Below, piece by piece: positions 49,360-58,186 of a DNA stretch of 64,000 nucleotides. The stretch comes from SIG575 sp045542485 (GTDB lineage: Bacteria > Bacillota > Clostridia > Oscillospirales > Acutalibacteraceae), in assembly GCA_045542485.1 (NCBI GenBank), contig JAZQLC010000028.1:9151-73150 (forward strand), read 5' to 3'. The stretch's first letter is position 1; each line of letters starts with the position of its first letter. Below the pieces are notes generated by a model, which ran no database searches, was not told the DNA's origin, and was given only the letters and a program-made list of their open reading frames with translations. The translations under genes were made by a program, and so were the position numbers.

Positions 49360-49375
49360 AATCAACTCTGCTTTT
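49345..49375. terminator. Bidirectional terminator between XRE and phosphoribosyltransferase genes
   Basis: AGCAGAGTTGA (49345-49355) pairs perfectly with TCAACTCTGCT (49362-49372), followed by a T tract. The XRE stop codon lies in the loop. Confidence 0.88.
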
Positions 49376-49391
49376 TGTTGTATTGATTTGC

Positions 49392-49946
49392 TTATGCTTT
49401 TATTGTTCCGTCAGGATTGAAGAGGGGAAGCTTTTCAAGAAAGATGATGTCGTCTCTCTCTGCTGCTGAGCCTTCTGCGAGGACAGCCATTCTTCCTACG
49501 ATTTCGCCACCTGCTTTGTTTACGAGCTTTTCAATTGCCCAGAGTGATTCGCCGGTTGAAATAACATCGTCAACGATAAGGACTCTTTTGCCTTTCATTT
49601 TTTCTGCCTCTGCAGTGTCAAGGTAAAGGTGCTGAATTTTGTCTGTTGTGATTGATTTTACTTCAACATCGAAAATACCGCTCATATAGAGTTTGGGATA
49701 TTTTCTTGCAACAAAGTATGTTTCGTCATCGTTCTGTCTTGCTATTTCGTGAGCAAGGGGAATGCCTTTTGCCTCGGCAGTGATAACGTAGTCATATTCG
49801 GGAGCTTTTTTGAGAAGTTCTCTTGCACAGGCCTCTGTAAGCTGAGGAGCACCGAAGAGAATAAAAGCACCGATGTACAAATCCTCTGTAACCTCACAAA
49901 GAGGGAGAGACCAGTCAATTCCTGCTATGTTCATTTTATGTTCCAT
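49392..49946 (-). CDS. Adenine phosphoribosyltransferase-like protein
   Basis: A 184-residue type I phosphoribosyltransferase. RVLIVDDVISTGESLWAIEK is the PRPP-binding loop, DYVITAEAKGIPLAHEIAR is the PPi loop region, and TYFVARKYPKLYMSG follows. It joins a purine base, probably adenine or a related base, to PRPP for salvage. Sequence alone does not separate adenine from xanthine/hypoxanthine specificity. GAGG precedes the ATG at 49946. It lies downstream of the alkaline phosphatase but after a terminator. Confidence 0.82.
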   Translation of the reverse strand: MEHKMNIAGIDWSLPLCEVTEDLYIGAFILFGAPQLTEACARELLKKAPEYDYVITAEAKGIPLAHEIARQNDDETYFVARKYPKLYMSGIFDVEVKSITTDKIQHLYLDTAEAEKMKGKRVLIVDDVISTGESLWAIEKLVNKAGGEIVGRMAVLAEGSAAERDDIIFLEKLPLFNPDGTIKA

Positions 49947-49965
49947 AATAAAACCTCATTCTTTG

Positions 49966-49999
49966 AAAAAGTGGAGTCGGAAGACCGACCCCACTTTTT
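49966..49999 (-). terminator. Terminator after the alkaline phosphatase gene
   Basis: AAAAAGTGGAGTCGG (49966-49980) pairs with CCGACCCCACTTTTT (49985-49999) with a single mismatch and an AAGA loop. The T tract on the minus strand fits termination of the phosphatase. Confidence 0.8.
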
Positions 50000-50010
50000 T
50001 ATTTTGTTAT

Positions 50011-51123
50011 TTATTTTGCACAGGGATATGAGCCTTTTTCTGCACCGATAACAAGACCGAGCTGAGCAGAAACGTGTCTGTTTTTGTAAGCAGCGCCGTT
50101 AACGAAACCTGCATCTGATTTGTTGATAAGGAGAGGAACATTAACGTTTGTGTGGCTGCCTGAAGTCCAGTAGTATTCGCCTTTTTCTGCGTCATACTTA
50201 AGACCGCCTGTTTCGTGGTCAGCAGTGATAACAACAAGTGTTTCGCCATCTTCTTCTGCAAAAGCGAGTGCTGCACCTACTGCCTTGTCGAATTCATATG
50301 TGCTGAGTATTGCATTGTCAAGGTCGTTTGAGTGTGAGTGTTTGTCGATACAAGCACCTTCAACCATAAGGAAGAAACCGTCTTCATCCTGTGAAAGAAT
50401 GTCGATTGCCTTTGTTGTCATAACTTCGATTGTGGGAGTATCGTGGTTGTTTGTAACATACTTCATATCGTCGAAATCGAACTGACCGAATGACTTTGTT
50501 GCACCGTCGAAGGAAGCAAGGTCAGTTGCGCTGCCGATATATGTACGACCTGCAGCAGAAACAACATCTGCAGTTGCAAGACCGTTGTATGCACCCCAGA
50601 TAAGGTCGATGTCAGAAGAGAGCTGCTGCTCTGTGATGTCAACATCGTTGTCTCTTGAATATGTGTGAGCACTGAAAGATGAGGGAGTTGCGCCTGATGT
50701 GTAGTCAGTTGTTACAACGCCTGTTGCTTTGCCCTGTTCGATAGCAACCTCTGTGATGCTCTTGGGAGTTGCGAAAACTCTGAGGGGATCGAGAGCATAT
50801 GTGCTTACCATACCGTTGATTGTTCTGATGCCTGATGAAAGAGCTGTGCCGCCTGCTGCTGAGTCAGTTGTTGCCCAGAAGAGTGAGTTTGTCTTGGATT
50901 CACCTGCAACTACTACATTTTCCATATTGAGTTCATCAATACCGTATTTGTCTTTTGTAGCCTCAAGGTGGTTGAAGCCCATACCGTCACCGATCATAAC
51001 GATAACGTTTTTGTAGGTGTTGTAGTCTTCTGTTTTTGTTTCCAGACCGAAATAGCCTGTTACATTTGCAAGTGTTGTAAGTGCAGCGATGACTACTGCT
51101 GCGATTTTCTGGAAAATTGCCAT
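50011..51123 (-). CDS. Alkaline phosphatase, secreted
   Basis: A 370-residue member of the PhoA family with an N-terminal signal peptide (MAIFQKIAAVVIAALTTLA). VIVMIGDGMGFNH supplies a zinc/magnesium ligand, FWATTDSAAGGTALSSG carries the catalytic serine in the DSAA motif, VEGACIDKHSHSND and VVITADHETGGL supply the remaining metal ligands. It cleaves phosphate monoesters outside the cell. It is shorter than E. coli PhoA because crown loops are reduced, as in many Gram-positive enzymes. Confidence 0.93.
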   Translation of the reverse strand: MAIFQKIAAVVIAALTTLANVTGYFGLETKTEDYNTYKNVIVMIGDGMGFNHLEATKDKYGIDELNMENVVVAGESKTNSLFWATTDSAAGGTALSSGIRTINGMVSTYALDPLRVFATPKSITEVAIEQGKATGVVTTDYTSGATPSSFSAHTYSRDNDVDITEQQLSSDIDLIWGAYNGLATADVVSAAGRTYIGSATDLASFDGATKSFGQFDFDDMKYVTNNHDTPTIEVMTTKAIDILSQDEDGFFLMVEGACIDKHSHSNDLDNAILSTYEFDKAVGAALAFAEEDGETLVVITADHETGGLKYDAEKGEYYWTSGSHTNVNVPLLINKSDAGFVNGAAYKNRHVSAQLGLVIGAEKGSYPCAK

Positions 51124-51157
51124 AATTTTTCCTCCTTTGATTTAATTTATCGTCAAT

Positions 51158-51186
51158 ATTTTACCACATATATCAATCAATTGCAA
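51158..51186 (-). promoter_or_regulatory. Promoter of the alkaline phosphatase
   Basis: On the minus strand TTGCAA (51186-51181) and TAAAAT (51163-51158), spacer 17 bp. The -35 box overlaps the end of the metal permease gene. Confidence 0.55.
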
Positions 51187-52024
51187 GAGCTTTGCTTTTG
51201 ATTTTCTCAATAAGTGAAAAAAGGATAAACGCAATAAGATTAACGGTTACCACACAAGCACCTGTCTGCCAACCGAGAATACAGGCAGCGAAAAAGCCGA
51301 TGATAAAGCAGACGAGAGAAACGGAAACCGAAGCAATCAGCACACCTTTAAAGGTTTTGCAGAGCCTCATAGCGGTCATTGACGGGAAAACGATAAGTGC
51401 CGAAATCATAAGAGAGCCCATCATATTCATACCGAGAACAACTGTTACCGCGGTGAAAATTGCAAGGAGCATATTATATGTGTTTGTCTTGATTCCCGTT
51501 GCCTTTGAAAAGCTTTCATCAAAGGTCACGGCGAAAATTTTTGTGTAGAAGAAAACAAAAAGAATAATGATTGCAAAGCTTAAAACGATGCTGAGGATAA
51601 GGTCTGCGTTTCCTATTGTGAAGAGGGAAGCCGAGCCGAAAAGACTGTTGCAGATGTCGGTGCTTCTCTGACCTGACATATTGAAAAGGAGACTGCCCAG
51701 AGCAACTGCACCGGTGGAAACTATCGCAAGAGCACTGTCACCCTTGACTTTTCCTTTGTTTCCCAGTCTCAAAAGGAAAACAGCAGTCAGAATTACAATG
51801 GGGATTGAAAAAATCAGTTTCATTCCGCTCATATTGAGTGCGGCGGCAAGTGCAACAGCACCGAAGCCCACGTGGGAAAGCCCGTCGCCGATCATAGAGA
51901 ATCTTTTAAGAACAAGGCTGACGCCTAAAAGCGAAGAACAGAGGGAAACGAGAAAGCCTACCGTCAGTGCCCTCAGCACAAGTTCAATCATAAAACTGCT
52001 TGAGAAAAGTTCGCTGATAGTCAT
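51173..52024 (-). CDS. Metal ABC transporter permease (ZnuB/MntB family)
   Basis: A 283-residue permease with about eight membrane segments, opening FMIELVLRALTVGFLVSL and containing MIGDGLSHVGFGAVAL, the family signature that contacts the ATPase. ATGIKTNTYNMLLA and GMNMMGSLMISALIVFPSMTAM follow. It moves zinc or manganese across the membrane as part of the three-gene transporter. It starts directly after the ATPase stop. Confidence 0.92.
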   Translation of the reverse strand: MTISELFSSSFMIELVLRALTVGFLVSLCSSLLGVSLVLKRFSMIGDGLSHVGFGAVALAAALNMSGMKLIFSIPIVILTAVFLLRLGNKGKVKGDSALAIVSTGAVALGSLLFNMSGQRSTDICNSLFGSASLFTIGNADLILSIVLSFAIIILFVFFYTKIFAVTFDESFSKATGIKTNTYNMLLAIFTAVTVVLGMNMMGSLMISALIVFPSMTAMRLCKTFKGVLIASVSVSLVCFIIGFFAACILGWQTGACVVTVNLIAFILFSLIEKIKSKALAID

Positions 52025-52723
52025 TTATCTGCCACCTCCCACAAATTCATCGGAAAAGTCGCTGAGAAGATATTCATCTGTCGTGCCGAAAAAGAATGTG
52101 CCGTGTTTAAGGTGGAGAATGTGACTTGCATATTTCACGGCAGCGGGGATATCGTGGGAAATCATAATTACCGTAATTTTTTTGTCATTCAGTTCCTTTA
52201 TGATTCTGTACATATCGTTTGTCACCACGGGGTCGAGACCTGCAACGGGCTCATCAAGAAGAAGCAGAGATGTGGTTGCACACATAGCCCGTGCAAGAAG
52301 AACGCGTTGTTGCTGACCGCCCGACAAATCCTGATAAGACCTTTTTTTCAGGTCATAAATTCCCAGTAATTTCATATTTTTTTCTGCAAGTTCTTTGTCC
52401 CTTTTTGTGTAAAAGGGGATAAGACCTTTTTTGCCGAGCACACCGGAGATTACAACCTCCCACACAGACGCAGGGAAATCCTTCTGTATTTCCGTCTGCT
52501 GAGGAAGATATCCGATTTCACTGTGCTTTGCGCAACAGAAGCTGATTCCTCCCGAAACAGGTTTTATCAGACCGAGAAGAGCCTTCATCAGTGTGCTTTT
52601 ACCGCTTCCGTTTTCGCCTACAATGCAAAGATAGTCCCCGCGGCTTATCTGAAATGATAAATCGCTGAGGACAGTTTTGTTGTCATAGGCAAGTTCAAGA
52701 TTTTTACAAGTTATCAATGACAT
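52025..52723 (-). CDS. Metal ABC transporter ATP-binding protein (ZnuC family)
   Basis: A 232-residue ATPase: Walker A VGENGSGKSTLMKA, signature LSGGQQQRVLLARAM, Walker B LLLLDEPVAGLDP, H-switch VIMISHDIPAAV. IGYLPQQTEIQKDFPASVWE is the Q-loop typical of ZnuC/MntA. It sits between the binding protein and the permease with spacings of 2 and 0 bp. Confidence 0.93.
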   Translation of the reverse strand: MSLITCKNLELAYDNKTVLSDLSFQISRGDYLCIVGENGSGKSTLMKALLGLIKPVSGGISFCCAKHSEIGYLPQQTEIQKDFPASVWEVVISGVLGKKGLIPFYTKRDKELAEKNMKLLGIYDLKKRSYQDLSGGQQQRVLLARAMCATTSLLLLDEPVAGLDPVVTNDMYRIIKELNDKKITVIMISHDIPAAVKYASHILHLKHGTFFFGTTDEYLLSDFSDEFVGGGR

Positions 52724-52725
52724 TT

Positions 52726-53595
52726 TTATTCACCTGAGGCTGTTTTAAGATTTTCAAGATTCTGAGTCATAAGAGAAAGATAAGTTTCTCCGTTTTCAAA
52801 TTCCTCCTCTGTCACATTGTGGCAGGAGTGGAAGAGAAGAATTTCAGCACCGGTTTCATCGCTGATTTTTTCGGCAACAACGCCGTCGGAGAATTCGATG
52901 ATGAAAATTGCAGGTATGTTTTCTTCTTTTACCTTTTCCACAAGGAAGTTGATTGTCTTTATTCCGGCTTCCGTTTCTGTTGAGCATCCCTCAAAAGCGG
53001 AATAATATTTCACGCCGTAATCCTTTGCGAAATTGAGAAAGGGGAAACGCTCGGCAAAAACAAGGCTTTTACTTTTATTTACAGCCTTTTCAAATGCCGC
53101 GTCGAGTTTCTTTAATTCTTCCACATACTTCTGGGCGTTCAGTCTGTATGCTTCGCTGTTTTCTTCATCTATTGAGCAAAGGGACGATGTAATTTCACCC
53201 ACGATTTTTATTGCATTTTTCGGTGAAGTCCACAAGTGGTCATCTTCGTAATCTGTAATAATATCATTAAGGGCAAGACGGGTGTTGCCGCTGTCGGGGA
53301 TATCTTCAATCCATTTGTCGTCCTCAGTGCCCACATACACAAGCAAATCACATTCGCTGACTTTAGCTACATCTGAAAGTGTGCTTTCAAAGCCGTGGAC
53401 CTCCTTGCCGGGGGATACGAGCATTTCCACTTCGGCGTCAGTGCCTTTCGTGATTTCTCTCAGGAAATCATACTGCGGGAAAATGGTAGCGACAATTTTA
53501 AGGTTATCTTCGCCTGTTCCGACATCTTTTTCGATTATTACACACCCTGAAAAAGTCAGGAGAATTATAAGTAATAAAGGGATTATTTTCTTCAT
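52726..53595 (-). CDS. Metal-binding lipoprotein of the ZnuA/TroA family
   Basis: A 289-residue lipoprotein: signal KKIIPLLLIILLTFSGC with the lipobox cysteine. Metal ligands are seen at GKEVHGFE (first His), DDHLWTSPKNA (second His) and AERFPFLNFAKDYG, where a Glu stands in place of the His of typical zinc-binding members, as in manganese-type proteins; the fourth site may be in LLFHSCHNVTEEEF. No His-rich loop is present. The metal could thus be zinc or manganese. It is the first gene of the transporter operon under a Fur-family-like operator. Confidence 0.88.
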   Translation of the reverse strand: MKKIIPLLLIILLTFSGCVIIEKDVGTGEDNLKIVATIFPQYDFLREITKGTDAEVEMLVSPGKEVHGFESTLSDVAKVSECDLLVYVGTEDDKWIEDIPDSGNTRLALNDIITDYEDDHLWTSPKNAIKIVGEITSSLCSIDEENSEAYRLNAQKYVEELKKLDAAFEKAVNKSKSLVFAERFPFLNFAKDYGVKYYSAFEGCSTETEAGIKTINFLVEKVKEENIPAIFIIEFSDGVVAEKISDETGAEILLFHSCHNVTEEEFENGETYLSLMTQNLENLKTASGE

Positions 53596-53613
53596 TTTAC
53601 GCCAACTCCAATT

Positions 53614-53634
53614 TGAATTTGAAATTCAAATTCA
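53614..53634. promoter_or_regulatory. Fur-family-like operator (7-1-7) of the metal transporter
   Basis: TGAATTT (53614-53620), G, AAATTCA (53622-53628) form a 7-1-7 inverted repeat, the design of Zur, PerR and Fur boxes. A longer overlapping palindrome, TGAATTTG-N5-CAAATTCA, fills 53614-53634. It covers the transcription start, which suits repression by a metal-loaded regulator. No fur-family gene is in the window. Confidence 0.7.
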
Positions 53635-53662
53635 TTATATAATTCCGTGACGATTATGTCAA
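53634..53662 (-). promoter_or_regulatory. Promoter of the metal transporter operon
   Basis: On the minus strand TTGACA (53662-53657) and TATAAT (53639-53634), both perfect, with a 17-bp spacer. Confidence 0.85.
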
Positions 53663-53703
53663 GAAAAAAGTAAACAGAAATTTTAATATTTATTTAAAAA
53701 GTA

Positions 53704-53732
53704 TAGACAAATTTTATAAATTATGTTAATAT
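53704..53732 (+). promoter_or_regulatory. Promoter of the lipase-like 2/nucleoside hydrolase pair
   Basis: TAGACA (53704-53709) and TAATAT (53727-53732), spacer 17 bp. GGGAGG follows before the ATG at 53764. Confidence 0.6.
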
Positions 53733-53763
53733 TTTTTTATAAAATTATAGGGAGGCTTGTTTT

Positions 53764-55644
53764 ATGAACAAAGTTTTCAAAAGAGTAATTGCTCTTATGC
53801 TCGTTCTTGTAATGAGCATCGGTGTAGTGTCACAGGTTATGGCTGCAGACAGTCAGAATCCCGTGCAGGTAGTATCTGATGTTGATGACGCTAAAAGCGA
53901 ACTTACAACAGGCAAACAGGTACCCGTTATTATCATCCACGGTATTTCCCAGATTGAAACAACCATTATGGATGAAAACGGCAATCCCCTTAAAAATGAC
54001 GAAGGTGACGTAATCACAGGTTGGCCTCTGACGGTTGATGTAAAAGAGCTTGTTCTTACTGTTCTTTTCCCCGTGCTTCTCACTCTTCTGACTCAGAAGG
54101 ATTTTGCTTCAGAAGCAGGTTATAAAGCAGCTTGTAACGCTCTCAAATACAACGCTTGTGACCTTAACGGTGACCCCGTTTATCCTACATATGTTGACAG
54201 ACAGTACTGTTCAGTAGGCGATATGGATCAGGAGCATAAGGATATCGTTTATGACGCAGTTCCGTTCCAGGATGTGGCTAAAGAAATCGGTGAAGAAAAC
54301 CTCTATTTCTTCGCATACAATTCATCAGGCGATGTAACACAGATTGCCGAAGACCTGAACGATTACATCGAAATGGTTAAAGAGCAGACAGAATCAGAAC
54401 AAGTCAGCCTTGCTCCCATCAGTATGGGCGGTACAATTGTAACAGCCTGGCTTGAAATGTTTTCAGGCAGATATGACCTTTTCTACGATAACTACAAGAG
54501 CGTTCACAAAATCGTTTTCGTTATCGCAGCTCTCGACGGCTCACAGATTCTCGGCGACCTTTTTGTTGACGACACACTTCTCAAGAATGACGAATTCCTT
54601 TATACAAGAATTCTCCCCGAGCTTCTTGAAGAGGAATGGTACGCATATCTTCTCAACATCGTATTGAGAATTCTTCCCAACGATGTTCTCGATTCAGTTC
54701 TTGATTCAATCCTTGCAGGTGCAAAGGATACCCTCGTAGGTAACTGCACTATCTTCTGGGCGCTTCTTCCCAAGGCAAACTTTGACGAGGCTTACGAAAT
54801 CTATTTCAAGGATAAGGGTCCTGAATACGATACAATCAGAACAAAGGTTAAGCTCTATAACACAGCTCAGAAAAATCTCCAGTCCAACCTTAATGATTTT
54901 ATGAGTGAAGAAAACGGTGGTATTGCACACGCAATCTGCTCATACGGTCTGGCTCTTTATCCCATCGGTTCAAGCGCACTTTATATCAATTCCGATACAA
55001 TCATTCACTCAGCATCAACAAGCCTTTTTGCAACATTCGCAAATCTCGGTGAAACACTTCCCGTGGACTATGTTGCAAAGAATCCCGTATGTACTGACCC
55101 CACTCACAACCACATTTCTCCCGACAGAGTAGTTGACGCTTCAACATCATATCTTCCCGAGACAACATGGTATGTTCAGGGTCTTAACCACGAAAGAACA
55201 GGCAGAAGTGACTCTGTTATCAACTTTGCAGGTGTTCTTCTCAAGGATGATACAATCAAAGATGTTCACTCTGACCCCGAAAACTATCCTCAGTTCAACG
55301 GCTCAAGAACAACAAGAGACCTGAGACACAACGATATTCCCAATGCCGAAAAAGCACTTGCAGGTGAAATTGACGGCATCACAATGACAGCTGAACAGAG
55401 AGCAGAGCTTCAGGCAGCACTTGATGACTGCAAACTTATGCTCACGGAAACTGTTGTTGATACAAAAGACTGCGAAGAGAGAATGCAGAGACTTAAAGAT
55501 GCTCTTATCGACATCGGCGTTTACGCAGCTCCCGAAGAGCCCAGCGAGGCAAACGATGTTCTTCGCACAATCTTCAAGTTCCTTTCAGACACAGCTTACA
55601 AGAGCTGGGGAACAAAAGGCTTCAGTGAAGTTATTGCAGGTTAA
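53764..55644 (+). CDS. Secreted lipase-like alpha/beta hydrolase 2
   Basis: A 626-residue protein with a signal peptide (MNKVFKRVIALMLVLVMSIG, cleavage near VMAAD). VPVIIIHGISQIETTIM carries the HG oxyanion turn, QVSLAPISMGGTIVTAWL the nucleophile elbow with serine in ISMGG, and DASTSYLPETTWYVQGLNHE the likely acid and catalytic histidine. It is a longer paralogue of the protein at 32923. Residues about 545-600 form a helical FIVAR-like segment. The natural substrate is unknown. The nucleoside hydrolase starts 2 bp after its stop, so they are cotranscribed. Confidence 0.72.
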   Translation: MNKVFKRVIALMLVLVMSIGVVSQVMAADSQNPVQVVSDVDDAKSELTTGKQVPVIIIHGISQIETTIMDENGNPLKNDEGDVITGWPLTVDVKELVLTVLFPVLLTLLTQKDFASEAGYKAACNALKYNACDLNGDPVYPTYVDRQYCSVGDMDQEHKDIVYDAVPFQDVAKEIGEENLYFFAYNSSGDVTQIAEDLNDYIEMVKEQTESEQVSLAPISMGGTIVTAWLEMFSGRYDLFYDNYKSVHKIVFVIAALDGSQILGDLFVDDTLLKNDEFLYTRILPELLEEEWYAYLLNIVLRILPNDVLDSVLDSILAGAKDTLVGNCTIFWALLPKANFDEAYEIYFKDKGPEYDTIRTKVKLYNTAQKNLQSNLNDFMSEENGGIAHAICSYGLALYPIGSSALYINSDTIIHSASTSLFATFANLGETLPVDYVAKNPVCTDPTHNHISPDRVVDASTSYLPETTWYVQGLNHERTGRSDSVINFAGVLLKDDTIKDVHSDPENYPQFNGSRTTRDLRHNDIPNAEKALAGEIDGITMTAEQRAELQAALDDCKLMLTETVVDTKDCEERMQRLKDALIDIGVYAAPEEPSEANDVLRTIFKFLSDTAYKSWGTKGFSEVIAG

Positions 55645-55646
55645 AG

Positions 55647-56561
55647 ATGAATAAAAAACGCAGTGTAATTTTAGATACCGATTGGTGGACAGATTGCGAT
55701 GACTGTGTTGCACTCAGGCTTCTTCTGAATTCGGAAGAAGTGGAGCTTATAGGTGTAAATATAAATGCATTTATGGACATTTCCCCTTACTCTGTTGAGA
55801 TTTTCCTCTCTCAATACAGTAGGGGAAAAGTGCATATATCGGTAGATAAAAATGCAGATGATTATCCCGATGCACCAAAGAAAAGCTATCAGCAAAAGAT
55901 AATTGAAGCTTTCTCTGAGGGCAGATACAAGTCTTCCGATTGCTACGACAATTCTGTAACTTTTTATAGAAGGTTACTTGCTTCTTCACCCGGAAAGGTT
56001 GATATAATCGCAGTAGGCTTTCAGAATTCAATCGCAGACCTTCTTCTCAGTGAGGGGGATGAGCTTTCTCCTCTGAACGGTATTGAGCTTTGCAGGGAAA
56101 AGGTAGGAAAACTCTGGACAATGGCGGGTCGATGGGATATTGACGGCGGCAGAGAATATAATATTGCAAATTCTCCCCGTTCTGTCAGAGCAGCGAAAAT
56201 TGTTGCCGAAAAATTTCCGTGCCCTATAACATATCTCGGCTTTGAAGCGGGTGAGAGTGTTATTACGGGCGGAGTTGAAGTGATAGGGGACAGAAATGAC
56301 CTTCTTTCATTGGCGATGGAGGCGCACGGCTCAGAAAACGGAAGAAGCTCATGGGATCCTATGACGGCGCTTCTTGCTGTAATCGGTGACGAAGAAAAAG
56401 CAGGATATCGTAAGGTTTACGGTAAATTTACTTTTGATGATGACGGGTGTAATCATTTTTTACCCGATGCGTTATCAGACAGATGTTATGTTGTTAAAAC
56501 GGAAGCTGATACCTTTTATGCTTCGGCAATAAACAGAAGAATTTCCGTTGACAAAATTTAA
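55647..56561 (+). CDS. Inosine/uridine-preferring nucleoside hydrolase-like protein
   Basis: A 304-residue protein of the IunH superfamily. VILDTDWWTDCDDCVALRLL is the calcium-binding DTDxxxDD motif, here with two tryptophans in place of the usual small residues. GREYNIANSPRSVRAA corresponds to the substrate-binding E(F/Y)N segment, and WDPMTALLAV carries the last metal-binding Asp. Members split nucleosides to base and ribose. It has no signal peptide. The unusual WW suggests an altered pocket. It follows the lipase-like gene at 2 bp. Confidence 0.82.
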   Translation: MNKKRSVILDTDWWTDCDDCVALRLLLNSEEVELIGVNINAFMDISPYSVEIFLSQYSRGKVHISVDKNADDYPDAPKKSYQQKIIEAFSEGRYKSSDCYDNSVTFYRRLLASSPGKVDIIAVGFQNSIADLLLSEGDELSPLNGIELCREKVGKLWTMAGRWDIDGGREYNIANSPRSVRAAKIVAEKFPCPITYLGFEAGESVITGGVEVIGDRNDLLSLAMEAHGSENGRSSWDPMTALLAVIGDEEKAGYRKVYGKFTFDDDGCNHFLPDALSDRCYVVKTEADTFYASAINRRISVDKI

Positions 56562-56634
56562 CTTTAATGGTATCATATCAGTATATGTGTCCGTAAGGAT
56601 AATATAAAACAGTAAAATAAAAAAGGAGATTAAT

Positions 56635-58131
56635 ATGAAAAAGATTATCGCAATCGTTCTTTCACTTTGTGTAATCCTTTCTTGTGCAGGTTTTGCTTTT
56701 GCAACAGACGGCGCAATCGTTAAGGACTATGAAGCGACAGACAAAATCAAGAATGTTTCTGTTTCAATGGCAGAAGATCCCACAACACAGGTAGGTGTTT
56801 CCTGGCACACAACAGAAGATGCAGCAACAGCTGTTCAGTTTGTTATTGCAGACAAATATGAAGGCACATTTGAAGGCGCAAAAACTTTCAGAGGCAGCTG
56901 CGAAAAATTCCAGGAAATCTATCAGCATAAAGTAACTCTCACAGCTCTCAAACCCGGCACAGAATATCTTTACAGAGTCGGTGACGATGTAACAGGTGAG
57001 TGGAGCGAAATCGGCTCATTCAAAACAGATGACGGCGACGAAAATGTTAAGTTTATCGCTATTTCTGACGTTCAGGCAGGTAACGAAGAAAACTTCCAGA
57101 AGGCATCAAATGTTCTTGGTGCTGCATACTCAACAATGCCCGATGCAGATTTCTACACAAGCTTCGGTGACTATGTAAATGACTGTACACAGGAAGAATG
57201 GGACTGGTTCTTTGATAAGTTCTCATTCGCAAACTCAAAACTTGTTCATGCTCCTGTTGCAGGTAACCACGATGGTAACATCACAAACAAAATCAACCAC
57301 GGCTGGTTTGACCATATGTTCAACCTTGATGCTGCTCCCGACGAGTGCATCAGAGCTGAAGGCGTTTACTATGCATTTGATTACGGCAACGCACACATCG
57401 TTGTTCTCAATACAAACGATATGTATCCTATGACAGTTCAGCAGATTAACTGGCTCAAGAACGAAATGAACTCTTCTGACGCACAGTGGAAGATGGTATT
57501 TATGCACAGAGCTCTCTATTCTGCAGGTAAGAACCTTATCAAGCCTGACACAATCATTATGAGAGAACAGCTTCTTCCCATCTTTGATGAACTTGATATC
57601 GACCTTGTAATGGCAGGTCATGACCATGTTTATATGAGAACAAATCAGGTTAAAGGCGACAAACTCGTTGAAGATGTTACATATGTAACAGAAATGTTCA
57701 ACGGCGTTGAAACAACTTTCGCAGTTGATCCCGACGGTGCTTGTCACATTCTTCCCGGTACAGCAGGTACAAAGACATATTCAATCAACGACTATGTATT
57801 TGACTGTGTATTCGATTCAAACATCGTCGCTGAATGCTTCTCACAGCGTGATATCGGCGACCGCGGTATCTTTTCAACAGTTGAAATTCAGGGCGGCAAA
57901 CTTGTTTATAACGCATATGCAGTAGATTACGAAACAGGCGAAAAAGAGCTTGTAGATACATATGCTATTATGAAGACAACAGAAGGTCAGGCAAGTGATG
58001 CTCCGACTCTTCCCACTGATTCATTTACAACAGGTATTGCACAGATCGGTAACTTCATTTACAGATTCACAAAGCTCTTTGCAGATTACCTTTTCGTAAT
58101 TATCCCCAAGCTTATCATTAACGCTATCTGA
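56635..58131 (+). CDS. Secreted purple-acid-phosphatase-like metallophosphoesterase
   Basis: A 498-residue protein with a signal peptide (MKKIIAIVLSLCVILSCAG). Residues about 40-135 are a fibronectin-like PAP N-terminal domain (VGVSWHTTEDA, GTEYLYRVGDD). The metallophosphatase domain has ISDVQAG, FGDYVND, VAGNHDGN and MAGHDHVYMRT, which supply the two-metal site. A hydrophobic C-terminal segment (LFADYLFVIIPKLIINAI) may anchor it in the membrane. It should release phosphate from organic esters outside the cell, like the alkaline phosphatase at 50011. Confidence 0.88.
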   Translation: MKKIIAIVLSLCVILSCAGFAFATDGAIVKDYEATDKIKNVSVSMAEDPTTQVGVSWHTTEDAATAVQFVIADKYEGTFEGAKTFRGSCEKFQEIYQHKVTLTALKPGTEYLYRVGDDVTGEWSEIGSFKTDDGDENVKFIAISDVQAGNEENFQKASNVLGAAYSTMPDADFYTSFGDYVNDCTQEEWDWFFDKFSFANSKLVHAPVAGNHDGNITNKINHGWFDHMFNLDAAPDECIRAEGVYYAFDYGNAHIVVLNTNDMYPMTVQQINWLKNEMNSSDAQWKMVFMHRALYSAGKNLIKPDTIIMREQLLPIFDELDIDLVMAGHDHVYMRTNQVKGDKLVEDVTYVTEMFNGVETTFAVDPDGACHILPGTAGTKTYSINDYVFDCVFDSNIVAECFSQRDIGDRGIFSTVEIQGGKLVYNAYAVDYETGEKELVDTYAIMKTTEGQASDAPTLPTDSFTTGIAQIGNFIYRFTKLFADYLFVIIPKLIINAI

Positions 58132-58140
58132 CAATAATAA

Positions 58141-58182
58141 ATCTCCACTGTACTTAAAATGTACAGTGGAGATATTTTTTTC
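58141..58182. terminator. Terminator between the phosphoesterase and deoC
   Basis: ATCTCCACTGTAC (58141-58153) pairs perfectly with GTACAGTGGAGAT (58161-58173), followed by ATTTTTTTTC. Genes converge, so it may serve both. Confidence 0.92.
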
Positions 58183-58186
58183 TTTT

